In this document: positions 12,775 to 15,738 of the stretch, piece after piece
Layout: every line of letters starts with the position of its first letter
Position numbering within the stretch: position 1 is the first letter of the stretch
Notes under the pieces: model-generated
The model's input: only the letters and a program-made list of their open reading frames with translations
Told to the model about the DNA's origin: nothing
The model's database searches: none
Translations under genes and position numbers: made by a program
NCBI GenBank assembly: GCA_036010965.1
Contig: DASCMO010000022.1
Span: 1-15,738, forward strand
Reading direction: 5' to 3'
DNA from: GCA-2686265 sp036010965
Lineage (GTDB): Bacteria; Planctomycetota; UBA1135; GCA-002686595
Length of the DNA stretch: 15,738 nucleotides

Positions 12775-15012
12775 ATGAAATCAGTCCTGGGTGTGGTGCT
12801 CCTGGCGGCGTCCGCGTTCGGTGGCGAGCGGCCGAACGTGGTGCTGTTCATCGCGGACGATGTCTCGCCGGATGATCTGGGGTGCTATGGGAACCCGGTG
12901 CTGGAGACGCCTGCGATCGATCGACTGGCGGCGGAAGGTTTGCGATTCGAGAACGCCTACCTCTCGATCAGCAGCTGTTCTCCAAGTCGCTGCAGCCTGA
13001 TCACGGGCCGCTATCCGCACAACACCGGGGCACCGGAACTGCACACGAACTTGCCGGCAGGACAGATCCTGTGGCCCGAGGTGATGCGAGAAGCCGGGTA
13101 CTACACGGTGCTCTCGGGAAAGCACCACATGGGGAGGGAAGTGAACTCAGCCTTCGACGTGGTCTCGAAGGGAGGCGGTCCGGGGGCGGAGAGAGACTGG
13201 GTAAAGCTCGTGCGGGAGCGACCGCGAGAGCAGCCGTTCTTCTTCTGGTTCGCCTCATCGGATGCGCATCGGAGCTGGAAGGTGAGCGAGGAAGTGCGGG
13301 AGTATGAGCCTGAGGAAGTGATCGTACCCCCGTACCTGGTGGACGGTCCGAAGACGCGCTCGGACTTCGCGGGGTACTATCACGAGGTCAGTCGCTTCGA
13401 TCACTTCGTGGGGGTGGTCGTGGATGAGCTTGAGCGGCAGGAGGTGCTTGGAGAGACCGTGGTCATCGTGATGGCGGACAATGGACGGCCCTTTCCGAGG
13501 AGCAAGACGCGGCTCTATGACTCGGGCATCAAGACTCCCTTCGTCGTGCGCTATCCAGCGGGAGTGCCCGTCAGCGTTACGCAGAGCCTGATCAGTTCGA
13601 TTGATGTGTCGGCGACGATCCTGGATCTGGCGGGGCTCGACCAGCCGCGGGAAATCCAGGGGGTGAGTTTCCGCCCAGTGCTGGAGGATTCCGAGGCCGT
13701 GACGCGAGACGTCGTCTTCGCGGAGCACAACTGGCATGTCTTCCGCAATCACGAGCGCATGGTGCGCACGGGGGAGTGGCTCTACATCAAGAACAGCATC
13801 CCCGAACAACGGGTCCTGTGCCTGGAGGACCTGCGCTTCCCGGCCGCGCAGGAGCTCTGGGCGGCGGAAGAGGCAGGAACGCTCAGAGCCCGGCAGCGCG
13901 GTCTGTTTCGCAGACCCGCTCCGACCGAAGAGCTGTATCTCGTGAGCTCCGATCCACACCAGCTCGAGAACCTCGCGGACGATCCTGCGAACGGTGACAC
14001 CCTCAGCAGGATGAGGGGCTTGCTCGACACCTGGGTGGAACAGACGGGAGACACGCTCCCGAGCAAACCCACTCCGGATCGTGAGCAGAGACCGGGCGGC
14101 AAAGCTCCTGTTGGAAAGCACCGACACAAGGAGATGCCGGGAGATGCGCGGGGGGCACAGCAGATCCACCACCCCGGTCCCGTGAAGTTGGGAGCGGCGA
14201 CCGAACCATCGCCGGGTTCGGGAGAGCAGTCCGCCGTCATCGATGTCATCAACTGGAACACCTACCACCTCTTCGACCACAGGGCGCAGCTCGAGGCGGC
14301 GACGGCCTGGCTAGCCGAGCAGGCGCCCGACCTGTTGGCCCTCCAGGAAGTGCTCCACATCAAGGAGGAGGGCCTCGTGGACCTCGCCAAGGGTTGGGGT
14401 CATGACCACGCGGTGATGCACAAGGAGCGTGGTTACCCCGTAGCGCTCACGAGCTCCGAGCCCATCGAGGTGGTCGAGCGCCGGGTCAAGGGTCTTCATC
14501 ACGGCTACCTCCACGCGCGCACACACGGGCTCGATGTCTTTGTCGTGCACTTCTGGCCGACCAAGGTCGGCGAGGCACGGGCGATCTCCAAGTTGGCCGC
14601 CGCTCTAGTCGAGGAGGGCAAGCCCGTGCTCGTGATGGGCGACTTCAACGGTAAGATCCGCTTCGACGAGGCTTACCTCCTGGAGCACGGGTTCGGTGAG
14701 GAAAAGGAGGGTGAAGTCACCTTCGACTACAGATTGACGGATGCCTTCCTCGACAAGGGCTTCGTTGAACTGGTGAGTCAACACAGCCCCGATGACCTCT
14801 ACACGTTCGGAGCGCCGGCCCTGATCCCGCGCTGGGCCAAGACTCTCGATGAGGTGGTGTCTCGCCGACGGCGCATCGACTTCCTGTTTGTGAGCCCCGA
14901 TCTGGCGGCGACCGCCACGTCAGCCAGCGTGCACACTGACGACTCCCGCGAGGGGCTATACTCCGACCACTACCCCCTGCGCTGCGCGCTCACTGCTCCA
15001 GCACGCAAGTGA
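12775..15012 (+). CDS. Fusion of a formylglycine-type sulfatase with an endonuclease/exonuclease/phosphatase (EEP) domain
   Basis: A 745-residue protein with two complete enzyme domains in one frame. Residues 1-17 are a probable Sec signal. The sulfatase (about 19-430) has the metal site FIADDVSPDDLGCYG (25-39), the formylglycine motif CSPSR (68-72), GKHHMG (115-120), ADNG (234-237) and GIKTPFVVRYP (251-261). This places it with heparan N-sulfatase-like sulfatases that remove sulfate from sugars. A charged, Gly/Pro-rich linker (about 430-485) follows. The EEP domain (about 487-742) keeps all expected catalytic elements: VINWNTYHLF (N493/N495), LQEV (E525), VVHFWPTK (H592), MGDFNGK (D623, N625), RRIDFLFVS (D702) and SDHYPL (D731, H732). 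EEP enzymes hydrolyse phosphodiesters in nucleic acids, sphingomyelin or phosphoinositides. The sulfatase half appears richer in G-ending codons than the EEP half. Together with its own upstream signal this suggests a recent join or transfer; the fused activity is unknown. Confidence 0.85.
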   Translation: MKSVLGVVLLAASAFGGERPNVVLFIADDVSPDDLGCYGNPVLETPAIDRLAAEGLRFENAYLSISSCSPSRCSLITGRYPHNTGAPELHTNLPAGQILWPEVMREAGYYTVLSGKHHMGREVNSAFDVVSKGGGPGAERDWVKLVRERPREQPFFFWFASSDAHRSWKVSEEVREYEPEEVIVPPYLVDGPKTRSDFAGYYHEVSRFDHFVGVVVDELERQEVLGETVVIVMADNGRPFPRSKTRLYDSGIKTPFVVRYPAGVPVSVTQSLISSIDVSATILDLAGLDQPREIQGVSFRPVLEDSEAVTRDVVFAEHNWHVFRNHERMVRTGEWLYIKNSIPEQRVLCLEDLRFPAAQELWAAEEAGTLRARQRGLFRRPAPTEELYLVSSDPHQLENLADDPANGDTLSRMRGLLDTWVEQTGDTLPSKPTPDREQRPGGKAPVGKHRHKEMPGDARGAQQIHHPGPVKLGAATEPSPGSGEQSAVIDVINWNTYHLFDHRAQLEAATAWLAEQAPDLLALQEVLHIKEEGLVDLAKGWGHDHAVMHKERGYPVALTSSEPIEVVERRVKGLHHGYLHARTHGLDVFVVHFWPTKVGEARAISKLAAALVEEGKPVLVMGDFNGKIRFDEAYLLEHGFGEEKEGEVTFDYRLTDAFLDKGFVELVSQHSPDDLYTFGAPALIPRWAKTLDEVVSRRRRIDFLFVSPDLAATATSASVHTDDSREGLYSDHYPLRCALTAPARK

Positions 15013-15036
15013 TCCTCGGAGGGCGCGATCGTGGAG

Positions 15037-15051
15037 AGCCCGCCGCGGGCT
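15037..15051. terminator. Small hairpin between convergent stops, possible bidirectional terminator
   Basis: AGCCCG (15037-15042), loop CCG and CGGGCT (15046-15051) form a perfect 6-bp stem. It sits 24 bp after the stop of the sulfatase-EEP gene and 1 bp beyond the minus-strand TAG of the rhodanese protein (15053-15055). Its position fits a shared terminator, but there is no T-run and such stems arise by chance in GC-rich DNA. Confidence 0.3.
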
Positions 15052-15052
15052 G

Positions 15053-15738
15053 CTATCCGTCGCTCTCGGTCACAGCGGGGATCACCACGGGCAGCATGCC
15101 TTCGGCCCAGGCGCCGAAACCTCCGTTCTGGTCGCAGAGGTCATCGTAGCCATGGCGCTCGAGCAGGCTGGCGGCGATGGTCGAGCGATAGCCGCTGCCA
15201 CACTGCAGCACGAAGGGACGGTCGCGTGGAAACTCCTCCACGCGGGCCTCCAGCTCGTTCAATGGCACGTGCCGCGCGCCCTCGACATGCCCCGCCTGCC
15301 ACTCGCCGGGGGCGCGGATGTCGATCACGAGCGGAGCGTCCTCGGCGGCAAGCATGTCTGCGAGCTCCGCTGCGGCAACCCGGCGCGCGCTGCGCACGAA
15401 CTCCGTGTGCCCGTCGAGGGCCCCGAAACCGCCCTTGAGGAACCCCACAACCCGGTCGAAGCCGATGCGGCCCAGGCGCACGGCCGCTTCCTCTTCACGG
15501 CCGGGTTCGACCAGGATCACGATGCCGCGGTCGCTCGCCAACACGCTGCCGACCCAGGAGGCGAAGCGCCCGCCGAGACCGACGTTGACGCTGTCGGCTA
15601 GGTGCCCGGCCAGGAAGTCGGCGTGGAAGTGGGTCAGGATCACGTGCCGGATCGTAAGGCCCAGCTTTGCCGCTTCCTCCAGGTAGAGATCCACGTCGCG
15701 CCGGGGGTCGACGACCACGGCAGTCTGCGTCTCCTCGT
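15053..15738 (-). CDS. MBL-fold/rhodanese/rhodanese sulfurtransferase (CstB-like), internally deleted and cut by window end
   Basis: The frame is open to the window edge, so the N-terminus is missing; the GTG at 15718 is internal. The visible protein starts EETQTAVVVDPRRDVDLYL and LTHFHADFLAGHL, the opening of a metallo-beta-lactamase domain of the persulfide dioxygenase type. It then passes directly into DSVNVGLGGRFASWVGSVLA and ILVEPGREEEAAVRLGRIGFDRV, which belong to a rhodanese-homology domain with no active cysteine. A second rhodanese domain follows with LVIDIRAPGEW and an active loop LQCGSGYRST (Cys at residue 173 counted from the GTG). This order resembles CstB, which oxidises persulfides and transfers sulfur. 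About 200 or more residues that normally lie between AGHL and the inactive rhodanese are absent, including the other metal ligands, so dioxygenase activity should be lost. The second rhodanese may still work. The sequence stays in frame, which suggests a recombination deletion or an assembly collapse. Confidence 0.75.
   Translation of the reverse strand, partial: EETQTAVVVDPRRDVDLYLEEAAKLGLTIRHVILTHFHADFLAGHLADSVNVGLGGRFASWVGSVLASDRGIVILVEPGREEEAAVRLGRIGFDRVVGFLKGGFGALDGHTEFVRSARRVAAAELADMLAAEDAPLVIDIRAPGEWQAGHVEGARHVPLNELEARVEEFPRDRPFVLQCGSGYRSTIAASLLERHGYDDLCDQNGGFGAWAEGMLPVVIPAVTESDG

Noticed and set aside
1..15738. CRISPR arrays, tRNA or rRNA genes, insertion sequences or an integrase
   Set aside because: I found no regularly spaced repeats, cloverleaf-like sequences, terminal inverted repeats with a transposase, or recombinase motifs on reading both strands. 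A computed search could still find something subtle.

Overview
The window is about 15.7 kb of GC-rich DNA from a free-living Gram-negative-type bacterium. I place it in Planctomycetota or a close relative with moderate confidence. The reason is a tight three-gene operon of DUF1501, cytochrome-like/WD40 and DUF1549/DUF1553 proteins, with sulfatases nearby. These families are greatly expanded in Planctomycetota, but they also occur in Verrucomicrobiota, Acidobacteriota and Myxococcota, so the phylum is not proven. I see no tRNA, rRNA, CRISPR array, insertion sequence or integrase.

Left part (1-3430). A short remnant of a zinc-ribbon SAM methyltransferase (112-334) is broken by a frameshift and has lost its catalytic domain. 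On the minus strand a two-gene operon (2709 to 439) encodes a double universal-stress-protein-like protein and, 3 bp later, an ion transporter of the ArsB/NhaD/SLC13 class. Divergent from it is a small RNase H-like protein of the YkuK/DUF458 family with a TTG start. The shared intergenic region carries a perfect 10-bp inverted repeat.

Central part (3431-12526). One plus-strand transcription unit probably starts at a promoter-like site near 3492-3520. A Tat-exported DUF1501 protein overlaps (ATGA) a secreted PSCyt1/WD40 protein, which overlaps (ATGA) a 1093-residue secreted protein with Ig-like segments, two heme-type cysteine motifs and DUF1549/DUF1553. After 104 bp comes a lipoprotein of the alkaline phosphatase/sulfatase superfamily with TPR repeats. 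It has threonine at the nucleophile position. After another 16 bp comes a lipoprotein of the PI-PLC/GDPD-like (AIM6-type) phosphodiesterase family. All five products carry export or lipidation signals, so the unit looks like a cell-surface module for handling sulfated or phosphorylated polymers or lipids. The substrate cannot be read from the sequence.

Right part (12527-15738). A single gene, possibly with its own promoter, encodes an unusual fusion: a complete FGly-type sulfatase followed in the same frame by a complete endonuclease/exonuclease/phosphatase domain. Convergent to it, and cut by the window end, is a CstB-like metallo-beta-lactamase/rhodanese/rhodanese protein. It appears to have lost most of its MBL domain and the start of its first rhodanese domain by an in-frame internal deletion. 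A small perfect hairpin lies between the two converging stop codons.

The most unusual items are the sulfatase-EEP fusion, the internally deleted MBL-rhodanese gene, the Thr-type TPR lipoprotein beside the DUF1501/DUF1553 operon, and an 18-bp motif shared by the two putative promoters.
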